DNA of 64,000 nt from Cinnamomum chago (lineage: Eukaryota > Streptophyta > Magnoliopsida > Laurales > Lauraceae), in contig CP142451.1 in assembly GCA_038049695.1 (NCBI GenBank), positions 11,716,001 to 11,780,000 on the forward strand, given 5' to 3'. Below, piece after piece: positions 13,588 through 27,381 of this stretch (positions within the stretch are counted from its first letter, which is position 1; each line of letters starts with the position of its first letter). A program made the translations under genes and the position numbers. The notes under the pieces are model-generated. The model made no database searches. It had not been told where the DNA came from and was given only the letters and a program-made list of their open reading frames with translations.

Positions 13588-16500
13588 AGGGTGGTTCCAA
13601 CTTCCAACGAAGAATTGTCTTTCTTCCTTCTGTTCTTCCTGAAATTTGGGAGCTGTCATTGGCTTGTTATGGCTGTGATCTGGGGTGGGTTTTATGTTAT
13701 AATGATGTTGTTAGGATTTGAATATCTATTTTATTTAGTAAATGCATGCAAACCTGGCTGAATAGTTAGGATTTGAAGAACAATTTTATTAAGTAAATGT
13801 GTGACTTGGATGAATCTTCTTTACAAAAGAGTGTCATCTCATGAAATTGAATCAAATTTTATGCCATCGAGTCCTGACTAATGCAATTGGTCCATTGTTT
13901 CTGTTTGTTGCAACCATCAATTTCAGAGTATCTGGTGGTATTAATTTTTTATGCCACTAGAGTCCGCACTTCTGTTGTTGTATTTGATGCTTTGCTTTTT
14001 TGGCCTCTCTATTGAGAGCATGCTCTGAGTCATTTCATTTTGACGAATAACAGATTAAAAAATTGGAGAGATTCGCTGTGTTGTGTTATTTCATTTTAAT
14101 AAATTCTTTGCATTCTGCACCATCTAATAGGAAGGTTTAAATATGAGTAGTAGTTGTCCGTGAGGTATGGAGGCATCAATTTAAAAATGATGGCTGAAAT
14201 GAAATTTATATTTGATTTTTTATATTATATTTGGATGAAAAAATTATGCAATATGTTATATTTTTATTTATTTATTAATTTGAATTGATTAAAGAATATA
14301 TGTAAATAAATGTATATTTATAGGGATTTTTATGAAAAAGATTTATTTTAAATCTTAATTCAATGGTTTTATTATAAAGGAAAAATCATAAAATGACTAG
14401 TTGTTCGTATATATTTTTAAAAATTATTTGGGGACAACAGTACCTCAGTTGATAATATCATTAAGAGTTAAAAGACATGTTAAGAGTTATAAAAAAAAAA
14501 AAAAAAAAAAACATCTTAAAAGAGGTTTGAAAAAGGTTGACGGAGGAGTGGAGAGGTGAATCTGAGGTAGGTTTGGAACCTCGACAAGCTTAGCAACGCC
14601 ATTCTCTCTATCCTCGGATTTCATTTCCTCTCTCCTTTCTGTCAAAGTAGTAATCCCCAAACCCAATCCTCCCTCATCTGGTTTTTGTCTTTAAGAAGGA
14701 GAAGGAATTCTGTGCCTCCCAACATCGACACCTTCGTCTCCTAGGCCAAGAGCCTCGACTCCATCTGGACCAGCTTGACTTATTCCATGTAATATTTTTG
14801 AGATTTCCCCACCCTTTCTGTAGGGTTCTGTTTTTTTGGGAAAGGGGGAATTGTGGATTTCATTTTAGTTTCTATCGTTTTTTGCCCAATAAAAAGTTAT
14901 ATTATCTACAATGAAATGCATTCTCCACCAATTTCAAAAAATTGATGGGGTCCTCGAATATAATATGCTGGTATAAATGTGTGTGTGGGGGGTTATTTAC
15001 GTAGGAGCATGCTTTTGTGATGTTTCCTCTCACGGGGTTTTCTTTTGCTAGGAAGGTGGAAATTGAAAATTTCATTGACGGATATCCAATTATTTAGCAT
15101 TCACTACACATGCGTGAATGATGTAGGAGCATTCACTAGCCTTCCAAGAATCATGTTAGGCTTTAATTATCCAGCATTGCCGCATTTAGTATTTTATTTT
15201 TTAAAATAAAATATAATAGTTATGGCCATCCTTGATTTATGTTACATAAGAATGTTTAGTTATAAAAAGAGTAGAGTATAGGATTGTAATTAAGCTTTGA
15301 GAATCATTCAAACATGAAGGCAAGAAAGGAGCTCGATAGGGTCATCTTCACTTCTTTTTTCTTTTTAAATTTCTATTTCTTTTATTTTGTTGAATATCAA
15401 CTACTGGAATCGTATCATTCGTATTTTTTTAGTTTTTTAGTTTTTTTATTTTTTTATTTATAGTTTTGCGTGATGCAAAAAACATTTTTTTACATCGAAA
15501 TGTTTTTACATTAGAGATGTAAATTCGTCTCATAGATACTCAAAGAAACTACTCCTATAACGACTCCAACAGGAACTGTATATAAGTTCCATTTTTAAAT
15601 AATGGCAGAAACTTCCCCTCTAATAAGAGGTAAATAAAATCAATCAATACAATACCAAACATGTGCTGAACTCCATAGTGATTAAAAAAAAAAAAAATGG
15701 AATGGACACTGAATTTGTAATTAATGTAAACCACTTCATAGGACATGTTGGCCTGCCTGCCGACTCCACTGAATTTGCAATTAATGTCAGTTCCATTGGC
15801 CCTCCAAAAATAAAAATGTCACTCTCATGGAAAAATTCTTGTTGCTCAGATTCAGGGTTCAGATCTTATACTGTCTCTTTCTTCATATAGATGGCAAATG
15901 CCACCTTGCTTCCAAAAACAAAAATGTCATTCTCGTGGAAAAACTCTGTATCTGGAGGAGAATTTTTCAAATTCATTTCTGCTCTTTGGAACGTCCTATC
16001 TCTACCTGTCGAATATTGCCCACATTCACCCACGTTTTAAGATTTACTGGTTTTCCCATTTGTTTTGACATTACCTGCCAGGGCCCAGATGATACTGAGT
16101 TACGAGTAGTCCTATTTGAATCCATGCTTCATAGTAGACCTATTTGAATCCATGTTTCATAGATGACCTACTGGATTGAGTCCAGATCCTCAGTTGAAAG
16201 AGTGGAATTTTAGTGGGGCCCATCTATGAAAATCCAAGCCGCACAACCTGAAAACCCTCACCTTTTTTTTGGGTTTATCTAAACTCTAATTCAATAAAAG
16301 AGTTGGCCATGTTCAACCATATGTTGGGAGACTGATTACTGATGCATAAGATTTCCCCTTTTGTTCGGGTCATGTTTTGATTCCCGTCTTGTTTAGGTCA
16401 GGTTTCCTCACTGCTTTTCCAAAAGAGTCTTGAAACAAGCATGCTTTGACAATTGTAAATCCCCAAAGATTTGGTGGTAATCTTTATTTGGAGGATCTTT

Positions 16501-17114
16501 ATGTCAGACCCCCTTCCTCTTCTAGGGTTGGAAACCCTCACTTTTGAAAAGACACCCCTCCCTCTTCTAGGATTGGAATTCCTCATTTTTGCAAATTCAT
16601 GTACCGATGTCAATTTTTCATAGCCATATGCATCAATGTACAGCAATATTAATGTGAAGTCCTCAGCTGTATAAATCTTTTAAGTGAGGAATCCCTTTTC
16701 TAGGGACAGTAAAGAATTCTCAAATCTGCAGATTCCTCACCTCTTACCAAACATGCCAGTACAGTACATGTATAGAAATTTTATGTGGCCCATGAATGAT
16801 ACAACAAAAGCCATGCTGACTCCTCAATAAACTAATACAACCCCCAGGTGTTATAAGAGACTAAAATGTAACTGGATCAATCTCACGATATCAGTCCCAG
16901 TGGAAATCCAAGCATCCTGTGACACTGGTCCAAACCATCTTGCCTCCGACTGCCACAAAGTTATGATCACCCTTCAACTCTCTATTTTTCACAATCAGCA
17001 TTCAGAACCATATCAATCCCTGGAATCAAAGAATTCTGACATGTCAGAAGATAAGAATTTATCTGAATGAAGAGCAATTCAAGACTGTAGTGAGCTTCAA
17101 CCACAACCGGCAAT

Positions 17115-17185
17115 AGGATATCATCGTCATCAAAGCCTTGTCTCAGCTATGTCGGGGTTGACTACACGAATTCTGTTTCTCCATT
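17115..17185 (+). repeat. Dispersed plant repeat tail (copy 1)
   Basis: A stretch of the form ATCATCGTCATCAAAGCC, then CTCAGCTATGTCGGGGTTG, then CTACACGAATTC matches a tail I associate with dispersed non-LTR elements in plants. A diverged copy lies on the other strand at 23575-23625. The class assignment is from memory and tentative. Confidence 0.4.
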
Positions 17186-18869
17186 CCCATCTATCTTGAG
17201 CCAATCGGCAATAGGATATATGAGATCAGAATAAAGTTAGCACAATAAGGTTCCTGCAGAAACAATGTAGGTTTATCTTTTGCTTTTGCATCCCCTGAAC
17301 CAGACAATTCTTCTGCAAGGGGAATTGAACCTGTCTTAGCTCAAATGAGCACAGCAAATAATGAATAAGAACTCATATCTTTGGCCAGAGTTGAAGCAAA
17401 GAAGCTAGACAATTGTCACAAATGCTTTGCCGTAAGTGACGTCATAGCTCTTTCAAGGTACTTCTTATTGATGTGATCGAATCATCTGAATCAAACAATA
17501 GAAATCAAGATCAGGACATACAAAAGAATTCATAGCCTGTGTGATTTTGTAGCAGAGATGAAATTGAATATATAAATATAAAACACAAATCTTAGCATCA
17601 TATTCCACAACTGTTGGGTATCAAAAATTAAGATAATGTAGCAAGAATAATGGTTGTCTTTGAAGGGTGAAAAAACGTTAATGGCATGCTTGGTATTGGG
17701 CTATGTCAGTTCAGAATAAACTATCCACCATTGGCTAACTTTGTTCAGTGTGTATGATCATCACAGGAGAAAACAAATAGTTTCCCTCCTGATTCTGCAT
17801 TTTCACCGATGGAATCTAAAGCAAGCTGTATCAATTATCATCATCTTTTAGATCGAAAAAAAATTCAGAACAATTAACAGTCAATGGCATATGAAATCTC
17901 TATGTTTGCATTGCATCACAAAACAATTGTTGAGAACTGACCACCACAAGTGTGGCTTTTTTTGAAGACCAATAAGCCAACACAAAGGGCTATGAATAGA
18001 CAACCATGAAAGAGAGCAACGAGTGAAGAATGTGTTTGGATGTATGGATCTCAATGGGCGAATATGGATTGGTGGGCTAACCAAATCATTGAATGCCTAG
18101 TGAATGGAGAAAAGGCACTACGATCTCATTCCATTTAAAAAAAAAAACACATGATATCGACTTGTGCAAACTACCTTGTATCAAATGAGAAAGCAAGTTC
18201 TAGAAAGCCTTCAAGACAAGAAGGTTGAGAATTGGTAAATACAAAGAAAAAAACAAAATATGCAGATGCAAGTTCCCTAGATCCGGGAGTCAAGAAGATG
18301 AGGTGGTCAAGATTGAGTAATTAGTAACACGGTATCATAATTTTGTTACATAGGGTGAAATTATATAACAAAAACAAGAGTTGGAGTTGGAGATGGCCAG
18401 TAGGATCAGCGCAACATGGGTAAAGTAGAGACAAGCAGTGAAGTGTTGTGACCATCAAGGCTCTTTGATTAAAAATCATTTTTTCTTATAAAACAACAGT
18501 AAACATGCTCTGTTGTATGGAGCTGATTGTTGTGCAACAAAAACAAAGATGAAGCTAAATTACAGACAGAGTTGTACATGTTATATAAACGTGTGAAGTT
18601 GCTCGAAAGGATATAGTGGAAATTAGATGCATATGAAATTCACAGGAAGTTCCGGTTGAAGAAAAATCAAAGAACATAGGTGGTTCAGGCACACAGTAAT
18701 GACTAATGAGAAAAGACATGTTAATATGTTAGATAACGGAGTTACAAGGACCATGACTTTCTAATAGGGTTGAGGGAAGAAACATAATAAAAAAAATGAC
18801 CATAAGTCTATAGGGCTTAAACTACGACGATGACGACTCTGTGCACACATGCTCACATACTCTGCATTG

Positions 18870-18871
<2 letters not shown>

Positions 18872-18948
<77 letters not shown>
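18872..18948. repeat. (GA)n microsatellite, about 77 bp
   Basis: An uninterrupted GA dinucleotide run sits at the left edge of the 61-bp tandem repeat. Confidence 0.98.
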
Positions 18949-18950
<2 letters not shown>

Positions 18951-19155
18951 TCATAACTTGTTTGTCTTTTACAAGTAGAATGCATTAACGATGAAGTTTT
19001 CTGAGAGAGTGTCATAACTTGTTTGTCTTTTACAAGTAGAATGCATTAACGATGAAGTTTTCTCTCCTTTGCGGGCACATGCTCACATACTCTGCGTGTT
19101 AGGGGAGAGAGAATGTCATAACTTGTTCGTATTTTATGAGTAGAACACATTAAAC
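18943..19155. repeat. 61-bp tandem repeat, two near-identical copies and one diverged
   Basis: The unit beginning GAGAGTGTCATAACTTG and ending GATGAAGTTTTCT occurs twice at a 61-base spacing (GTCATAACTT at 18950 and 19011) with no visible difference. A third, diverged copy starts near 19109. The motif CATGCTCACATACTCTGC occurs before the GA run (about 18848) and again at about 19078, so a larger unit was duplicated as well. Confidence 0.9.
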
Positions 19156-20949
19156 TAACCTCAGATCATCTGGATGAGGCTATGATGGTGATGAGCTATT
19201 AAACTTCCACTAGGACACATACTCTATAGTCTTGACTCAAACCCAACCAATTATGTTGTATATCAATCCAGGGCCTACTAAGATGAGAATTCAACCAAAT
19301 GCAAAGCCGACTTGACAATGCACATATCAATATTTAGAAGGTTTATCAATTTCCTAATAAATTGAGATCTATCTAGAATTAAGAAGATAATGAAGTTCAG
19401 CTAGGTCAAAGGGTTGGAGTAGCCTAATCCAACTCAATAGGCCCTAAGTCTAAATTCTATGTTACACAGATTCTTTGAAATTAGAATGGTACCAACATCA
19501 GATATGTAGTCCAAATGACATGTCAGATTTGCAAGATTCTGAGTACTAATTTAAAGACTGTTTTTCAATCAACAGAATATTACCATGTTTTCTCATCTTT
19601 TGAAATCTAATTGAGAGATTGAATTACTAACCTATTCTTTTAATGTGTTGAATCGGCAGGTATTTATATACATTTATTAAATGAGGTCCTATGTTGAATC
19701 CAATAACCTTTATTTTGAGATTTTCTGAATCAGCACCTCATACCAGTATCAAATTCCAAGAAACATGCCCATCTCACACATCTCGGTCCAGACCAACATT
19801 CATGTCAAACAAGGTAGTGGAATCATCAAGTCAAACCGACCCAGTGACAGCCCTAATTTTTAGGTAGAGGTTATGAAATGACTGTTGCAGGTGCTCCATA
19901 GCTACAATCTGCTGCTACACTGAACATATCACAATAGGATTCACTAGATCCAAATTGCAAGGGCAGTGCAACCTAAAATATTTATTATTAGTGCTTTGAG
20001 AAATGATTTGAGAAAACGAACTTTAAGTTCTCGCAAATGTTAGTAAAATCTATACTATGGGTCTCATTTTTTGTCAATGTAGACAGAGGATAAGAAGTCC
20101 ACTGTGAATTGCAATTTACTGGAATGTCACTCAAATTGTTGTAGTATAAACCACTAGAGGCTGAAGATGTTCAACCCAGCACTTAATATCACCCCTCTTT
20201 GAGTGATGTATTCAGGACAATTGCGACTCGGGGGTATGTTTTCTTCCAACAGTCAGCCATGATCAGAAGTAGGACCTGGAATTACACATTTCAGTCACCT
20301 GTATTAATATTCACAGTTGCAATGTTCTATCTCCTGTATAATCATTTCTTTAATATTTTATATGGTTGTCACGAGGTCATACAAGTGTTAAAGAGAATTT
20401 TAATGGAAAAGAATGAAGCCATACAGGACCAGGCTGAAAAGGGCAAAATCAAAGATGAAAAATAACTGAACAAAAAGATCTTGATAAAAAACAAAACAAA
20501 GGAAATGTGTCATGACTGTCCAGAAACCAACTCAAATCATACCACAAGTTACCCCATACATATCAAGTCCAATTACCTACCAAAATCTTTGATAAAGCAT
20601 CTTCCAAACTACTGCCAGTCTCTGACTTCACTGCAATTCTCAAATAATTTTGTTAGGAGATCTGATAAAACCCTCATTAAGCACAGCAGAAAGAGTAACG
20701 AATAGATGCCAAAATACAAACCTCCAATTCACACATCCTCCCGCAGACAAAATGGAAACCAGGCACCATGTGTTGTCCCACACTTTCAAAAGGTAACATA
20801 CCCTACTGATACTATATCCAAACTTTAGTTCCCCTTCTGTACCTACTTTACTTTGAGTACTAATTCCCCTTACATGATCTGCATCAACTTTCTGCGGCTT
20901 GTTAAATTTCCATCACCATTCCAGCTAGATGGGTGAAAAACTCTTTCAT

Positions 20950-21377
20950 CTTCTAATGCCTAAACCTTGCATCATTTCTAAACATTCTCCTTATAGGTTA
21001 AATAGAATTTTTAGGTACTACAATGAAATAAGTCTCCTTGAATTTTTCAATCCTATTTGCTACTGAAACGAAAGTTTCAAACAACATATAACTCCATTTC
21101 TAGTTGCTTTGGGTGCTCCAAATATCACCCCTTCACCTCCCTCATAACACACGCCCTTTCATTCTTCTAATGCCTAAACCTCGCATCGTTTCTAAACATT
21201 CTCCTTATAGATTGAATAAAAAATTTTGGTACTACAATGACATAAGTCTCCTTGAATTTTTCAATCCTTTTTGCTACTGAAACCTAAGTTTCAAACAACA
21301 TATAACTCCAATTCCAGTTGCTTTGGGTGCTCCAAATATCACCCCTTCACCTCCCTCACAACACACACCCTCAACTC
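20950..21377. repeat. 214-bp tandem duplication
   Basis: The segment starting CTTCTAATGCCTAAACC occurs at 20950 and again at 21164. The two copies stay similar through the shared motif GGTGCTCCAAATATCACCCC (about 21111 and 21328). Weaker similarity reappears near 21655-21720. Neither copy holds a credible open frame. Confidence 0.85.
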
Positions 21378-23574
21378 CCCAACGCAATCCATAATGGCAC
21401 CACACCTCCAACACATCCCCACTACCCACCCAACACACACAGCAACAAGACCGCACTTGAGATCAAAATAACCCCAGTAATCTACATCTACTTTCCTTGG
21501 TTTGTTAGATCCCCACCATCATTTCACCAAGAGGGAGTAGCTCCTCCCTTTTGTTCTTTCAACATTCAAACCACGAATTTGCAGTTGTTTTTAACCATTC
21601 TTGCTATGAATTAAATAAAATTATTGCAAGTTACTTATACATTTTTGTTTTGAGAAATTCTACTTAATTTTTTCAATCCTTTTTACTGGTGAAACCAAAG
21701 TTCTGAACAACATATCATATGCTAGTGTAGATTAGCCAAAAGGTAGCCTAAGTACCACCCAAAGATATCATCTCCTCAAAAGCGCAAGCCAGCCCTTTTG
21801 GATTAGATTGCATGTCTATAGCACTTTTGGATTGGCTCCCTCTTGTATCAGACTGTTGACAGGATCTTATATAACAATTGATTAAGACTATCCATTTTGT
21901 TAACAGTTTATTGAATTAGAGGAGTTGTTCGATAAAATCATGGCGTAACAAGCCATGGGTGAAATCCATTGGTTTGAATATTCATATTGATTGTTGACCC
22001 TCTTGCTCCTATAATCAATTTTGATAAAACAGTTTATGAACCAAGTATCAAATGGTTAGCATTGCCCAAATGTAAGTGCATTTCAACCTCAATAATTCTT
22101 TACTTCCATTCATTCTTCTAAATTAATTTTACTACTAGTAGAATTTGAATAAAGCTCTTATTGGAGATCATTCAAGGAACATACCCAAACCCAGATTTAA
22201 CATAGATTCTATTTGGCACCAAATATCATTTGACCAACTTCAGATCTGGTAAATTATATCTGGGAGCAAAGCTGCATTTGGGTAAAGAAGGGAGCCAGCC
22301 AAATGCCAGCATATTTGACCAACCTTTTATAAGTTTAAAAATCTGTGTTTTTTCATCACTCATCATTGTTGAGCTTTTGAAGTTCACTTCTTTAATAACC
22401 ATTTTTTCTAATCTGAGAGTCAATTATAATTTGTTATATCACTGAGTTTATCTTTTTATTATCATCAGCACCCAAGCTTCTACTATTTATTAAATCCAAA
22501 GGCTGATACATGAATACATGGGAATCAATGAGATTTTAAAACTTGCCTTGATGATAAGAAAAATTCAACTTAAAGAGACTAAAAATATGTCATTGGGAGT
22601 GAATGTGCAGATGTCTAATAGCAAAGGAAAATGTTTATAATAAGTCATTCAAGCATCTATATATACCATAACTCTGATAGCAGATCTATATAAGCTTCCA
22701 GCTTTACCTCGTTCAGAACAGCGTGCATTAGTAGTTCAAGCTGGCTTGAAATACAAGGGATTAAAAATATCAATAATTATGAATGATAGTCATACTTATA
22801 CTTATTTTCAAGGAATTGGATGCAAAAAAGAAAGATGTGACAAACCCCACCATCATCTTTAGGCCTTTGGAAGCAAGATGTACAAGCCTCCAACTTTAGC
22901 CCTGGAAAATGCAGGGGAAGCATCAATAATACTCTCAAAACGGAAATTTCTTACGCTGCCAAATATAATGGAAGAGATTGAAGCATGGAATATTCATTGA
23001 GAACAAAAGAGCACAGCAGAGGTGCTCATCACTCAAATGTATTCCAAAATGAAGTAATACTGAGTTTGTAAAAATTGAGGAAATGATAAAACAAAGGGAA
23101 GAAAAGAAAAAAAGAGAGAGAAGCAAAAATCAATTTCCTTTGGTCATTGGTTATACATACACAAAGCTTAAAATTTTGGATCTCTATATCGTATAAATAA
23201 GATATCCAACGTTTAAAAATAAATTCTTTCATTTTCATTTTTGCCACTCACGGAGAGACCTTGATTTTACAAATCAAATAAGACATAGACCTGTAGCATG
23301 TGAATCATTATGGAAGCATTAACACAAAAAAACTTTCACAATTAGCCATGATAATGAAGCTTACGCAGATGGATTTAGTCTGTGCATGTGATCTGTTGAG
23401 GATTTATTTTTAATGGAATCAATGTGCAAATCTCCCTATGGCCCCCATGATTTCCTTGTTTGTAAAATCGAAGAGAATACTAGTACATTGAACACAATAG
23501 AACCCATAGGTTGATTCTTCCATTGTCTACCAATGCCTTTGAAGAAGATTCAAAAAAATTAGTTACATTTTAGG

Positions 23575-23625
23575 TACAAATTAGCTGACCCCAGGCAGAC
23601 GGGATAAGGTGTTATGATGATTATT
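23575..23625 (-). repeat. Dispersed plant repeat tail (copy 2)
   Basis: Read on the minus strand, this segment contains AATCATCATAACACCTTATC followed by GTCTGCCTGGGGTCAGCTAA, the same arrangement as the plus-strand copy at 17115-17185, but diverged. Confidence 0.4.
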
Positions 23626-24016
23626 CTAGGAACAATGGAAAACTGTTAGTTTATGGCACACTTTCTCAAAAGGATCCAGTAAATGAATTACATAATCCAA
23701 AACTGCTATCAGTAAATGATTGTAGAGAACAGCAACCCACAACAAATATGAAAGAACTAACAATAATAACACAAGGATATAGCACAAAAGCCTTAAAGTC
23801 TCGAAAATTTCATTGCTTTGGAAGAGTTTATGATACAGATATTTCAAAGCATAGTAATTCGACTTTCATTTACATATCAAATACCAAAAAAACAGAAGCT
23901 GCAGGACACAATAGGACATTCTGTTTCTTACAGTTCAGTGAGAACATATAAGAAAACAAGTCATATTCTTCCTAAGGAAAAAAAATTTCTAAGATAACCT
24001 AGGAGTCGGTTTCCAG

Positions 24017-26290
24017 TTAGGTTTGCTTAGCAGAAACTAAATGCCTGAGCTCCAACAGATGTTCATCATTTGAAATATTGAGGGAAAGTCGAAGATTCGT
24101 CATCATTGCTTCTTGTTCCCAACTCAAGGGCCCAGAAGCATATAAAGCTTTCATAGTAGAACGGTAGGCATGCAACTCTAGCTTATGGATTTCTGCTGCT
24201 AGTTCCTCTTTTGAAAGAAAGGAGCATTTTCTACCATAATCCTGCCCACTAGAAGATTCAGTGTTGCCAAAATGACTACCCGTATCTGAACTATCATCTT
24301 TTCTATACTGATAAGGTGAAATAGAGGGGCTGGGGTTAGTAGTATTACAACTAGCAACAGAACAAGCATCATCAGGCTCAAGATTTCTTGTTAAACATTT
24401 GTCATCTCCATTTGGGCTTTCCCTCATATTCATATCAGAAGATCTAGACATTCTGTTAAAGGAAGCATGCATGTAGTTATCACCCAGAGGTTTCCCTGGG
24501 GAAGCAACAGCATCTACCTTTTCCAATAATGGGGATGGACTTCCTGGAGCCCATCGCTTACGCCTACCATCCTTTTCAATGACTCTAATTTTCTGCCGAG
24601 CGCCCAAATTTGGTTCAATCTGGGAAGTGCACAACTGTGACCCTCTCTTCATGCTTCTAGAGGAAAGCCTTCGGGTTTCCTGGAAATCGATGTGGTTTTT
24701 AGTAACCAATTGACTGTCTCCGACATGAACTTTTGCTGTCACATCTGGCTGTGGCTCTTGGTACTTTAGCTTCTCATAACACCTCCCGGGTGGCAATCCA
24801 TTAGCTTCGCCATCTTCATAACTTGAAGCCTGCATTTATGTTTGGAATGAATAAGGAAAATCTTAAAAAGTTCAGTGATTAAAAAGATTACTTCTTAGCT
24901 TCAATTTTAAATTATGAGTATCAAACTATGAAGCAATGTGGCAGCACAATAAAGCATAAAAAGAACAGCAAGCCGACACCAATTAATATGGTCAGCTACT
25001 TGGTCAATGATGACAAAACTCACAGCTGAGTAATCTTTTTGAGCATAAACAGAACAACAGCACAAATCATGTGGACATCTACTTGATTAATGATCGCGAA
25101 GATCACAGTTGAGTCACCTCAGTTCAGGATGAAGTGATCCAATTCTCATAGGCAATGGAACATAAAGAAAAGCCTCTTTTTTTTTTTCCCCTTTTTTGAA
25201 TGGCAACTATTGTGTCGAAGAAAGGAAAGTACATCTGTACAGTAAATATTCATTCTTTCCTAATCGGTATAGACATCGATGAAACAGCGCAATCTTCATT
25301 AATGTCCCCATTAGGGCCAAGAATCAAATGATAACTGAAAATTAAGAGCTCAATTTACATAATTGCCCTATGGGGACATGCAAATAATAATAATAATAAT
25401 CCCCCATGAGGCCCCATAAAGAGATGGTTGGATGAATGGAATAAAAAATCTGTTGAACTCTCAAGTGGGTAAGACGCAGCCGCCACAACAAGCAAAATGC
25501 ATTGTCCATCAACGGGTGGAGTGGAATGTGTATCACTCTGGAAATCACCAACTGATCAATATAATTACCCGGCAACATAAATTCATATGAGTAGAGATAG
25601 ATCCACAACAGTAACCAGCCAATGGGACTCTGACCATCCAACTCTCTCTTTCACACTATAACACGGACTCGACGGGAAGATACATGCTGGTGTGCAAGAT
25701 AAACTCCAAGGTAAAGACTATTTATCTAACATATCTTTATGAAGAGCAAGGTTTTTTTGAAAGATTAAGATTTTTTTTATGAAGATGAATATTTCTAATG
25801 CAAGGTACATAGATGCTTCACGTATATAGAACTGAATATTACGAACAACTGCATTGAAGTAGAAAGGGAAATCCAGGGAAGTTACCTCTCCTATTAGCAC
25901 CCACTGGTTATCCACCCAAGACTGCCGCACCCTAACATTATGCGCGTAAACTCCAAATTCCCGAGAGGATCCAAGTAATTTAACAATGAACCAATTTCCA
26001 CCTCGAACCACCTTCAAAATTCTTGCAGTTTTCCAAGAATTACTGTCAAAAACCTCAACAACAACGCCAGGCATCCAATTCTCTGCACCTCCAACAAGAG
26101 GCGGGCGAGGGCGAATGGCCTTTCTTGGCACTCTTTCCATAATTGGTTGATCATCTTCACACTGAGGCCTTTCATACCTAACACAGTAAGTATGACCATT
26201 CCCAGACAAAAGTTCTGCAGGCCACCAGGATCCCGAAAGCACCTCCCTTTTGTTCCACACCTCTATTTCACTTCCCTTCTTAAATCTCAT
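24017..26290 (-). CDS. Agenet (Tudor-like) and ENT domain protein
   Basis: Two coding exons on the minus strand, 26290-25886 and 24829-24017, join in phase 0 across a 1,056-bp GT-AG intron and encode 405 residues. Residues 1-68 and about 70-135 form tandem Agenet modules (FKKGSEIEVW, SWWPAELL, then WMPGVVVEVFD, WKTARILKV, VRVRQSWVDNQW). A serine-rich, basic linker follows, including GRRKRWAPGSPSP, a possible nuclear signal. Residues 339-405 form an ENT domain (EELAAEIHKLELHAYRSTM, then ALYASGPLSWEQEAM). Agenet domains belong to the Royal family of chromatin readers, and ENT is the EMSY N-terminal fold, so a nuclear chromatin-associated role is likely. The histone mark or partner is unknown. 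The start is supported by an acceptor 5 bases upstream (intron end at 26296). A leader intron starts at a GTAAGT donor at 27043. Confidence 0.9.
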
Positions 26291-27115
26291 CGTGGCTGCA
26301 ATATGAAAAACAGCCTAAATTTCAAATCTTGGTCAGATTAAAAAATAAATAAATTAAACAACCAGAAAATACAAATCCAACACAACACCTCTAATCAAGC
26401 ATAAGCAATCAAGAACTTTGATGACGATAATCAAACACCACCCCAGATGAATCTATTATCTGTCAAACAAGAAGAAAGGGAGAAGTAAATCTCAAAAGCT
26501 TGATGAAATATGCATCTACATCAATCTACTGAAATCAGGAAAAAAAAAATCAACAAGATTAAAATTAAAAATTAAAAATTATAAAAAGAAAATCTAAACC
26601 CAGAGTTCAGATTCTGATGTTCCATTCCCAAAAGCAACTAATTTCCACCAAAAACAGAAATAAATTTTTTTTAATAGAAACTCCCAAAAATTCTCAAACC
26701 CTAAAATAATAATTTTCCCAAAATAGAAAAAAAAAGATCATCGAAACCCTAAATAACCAAACGCAATCCAACAATCATTAAAATCACACACAAAAAAAAA
26801 AAGCAGAAATACGTTTGATATTCCAAGAAAAAACCAATAAACAACCAAAAAATTCAGAAAAAATCGGCTTTCGCTATAAAAATAAAAAATAAAAAAAATC
26901 ATACATACAGACTTCAATCATAAGAACACAACTTCATCTGATTAAAAAAAAAAGGAACAGAATGCCAAGAATCGCTCAAGTTCAATAAAGTAAGAGATCA
27001 GACGACTGAAATTCAATCCAAGTACGGAAGAAATCCCACTTACGTTATCGCGATTTTTCTCCTGTTTGGAAGGTTGAGATTGCGATTTTTTCTCCTCTCT
27101 CTCTCCCGCTTATAG
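26291..27115 (-). promoter_or_regulatory. 5' leader, leader intron and TATA-like box of the Agenet-ENT gene
   Basis: On the minus strand, CTATAAG (27109-27115) is followed by a GA/CT-rich leader. A donor CGATAAC/GTAAGT at 27044/27043 and an acceptor TTGCAG at 26296 define a 748-bp leader intron ending 5 bases before the ATG. The intron is very AT-rich, as usual for plant leader introns. The exact transcription start is inferred. Confidence 0.6.
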
Positions 27116-27381
27116 AGAAATGGCGAAATTGAAAGATATTAGAAAAAGAAAGGGGAAGTTTTGAAGGGTCTGAAAAAAAACGGGTTTTGACGTGGATTTC
27201 AAGTCCTCTCTAGGATCCTCACGAGGGATACGCAACACAAAAACCAAACACAAACACAAACACAACACAGCACAACACAACAATGGTGACAATGGTGGGT
27301 GGATTTTTTTTTTTTTTTTTTAGATGGGAGAACTCTCAACATGCACTGCTGGTGCACCATTTGGAAATCTGGTCCTGCGGT

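Larger units (their letters stand above)
13588..24016. other. Gene-free stretch between Ran and the Agenet-ENT gene
   Basis: No recognisable coding gene was found on either strand. A somewhat GC-richer island at about 14540-14830, preceded by a poly-A run (14491-14511), has interrupted open frames and looks like a decayed insertion or gene fragment. I could not identify it. The stretch also holds the GA microsatellite, the 61-bp and 214-bp tandem repeats and two copies of a dispersed repeat tail, listed separately. The Agenet-ENT 3' UTR probably occupies the last 100-200 bases. Confidence 0.5.

Noticed and set aside
18761..19015. Minus-strand open frame with long SL repeats
   Set aside because: Pure translation of the GA microsatellite.
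25718..25885. Extension of the Agenet exon beyond 25886
   Set aside because: A good GTAAC donor at 25885 and loss of family-like sequence afterwards show it is intron.
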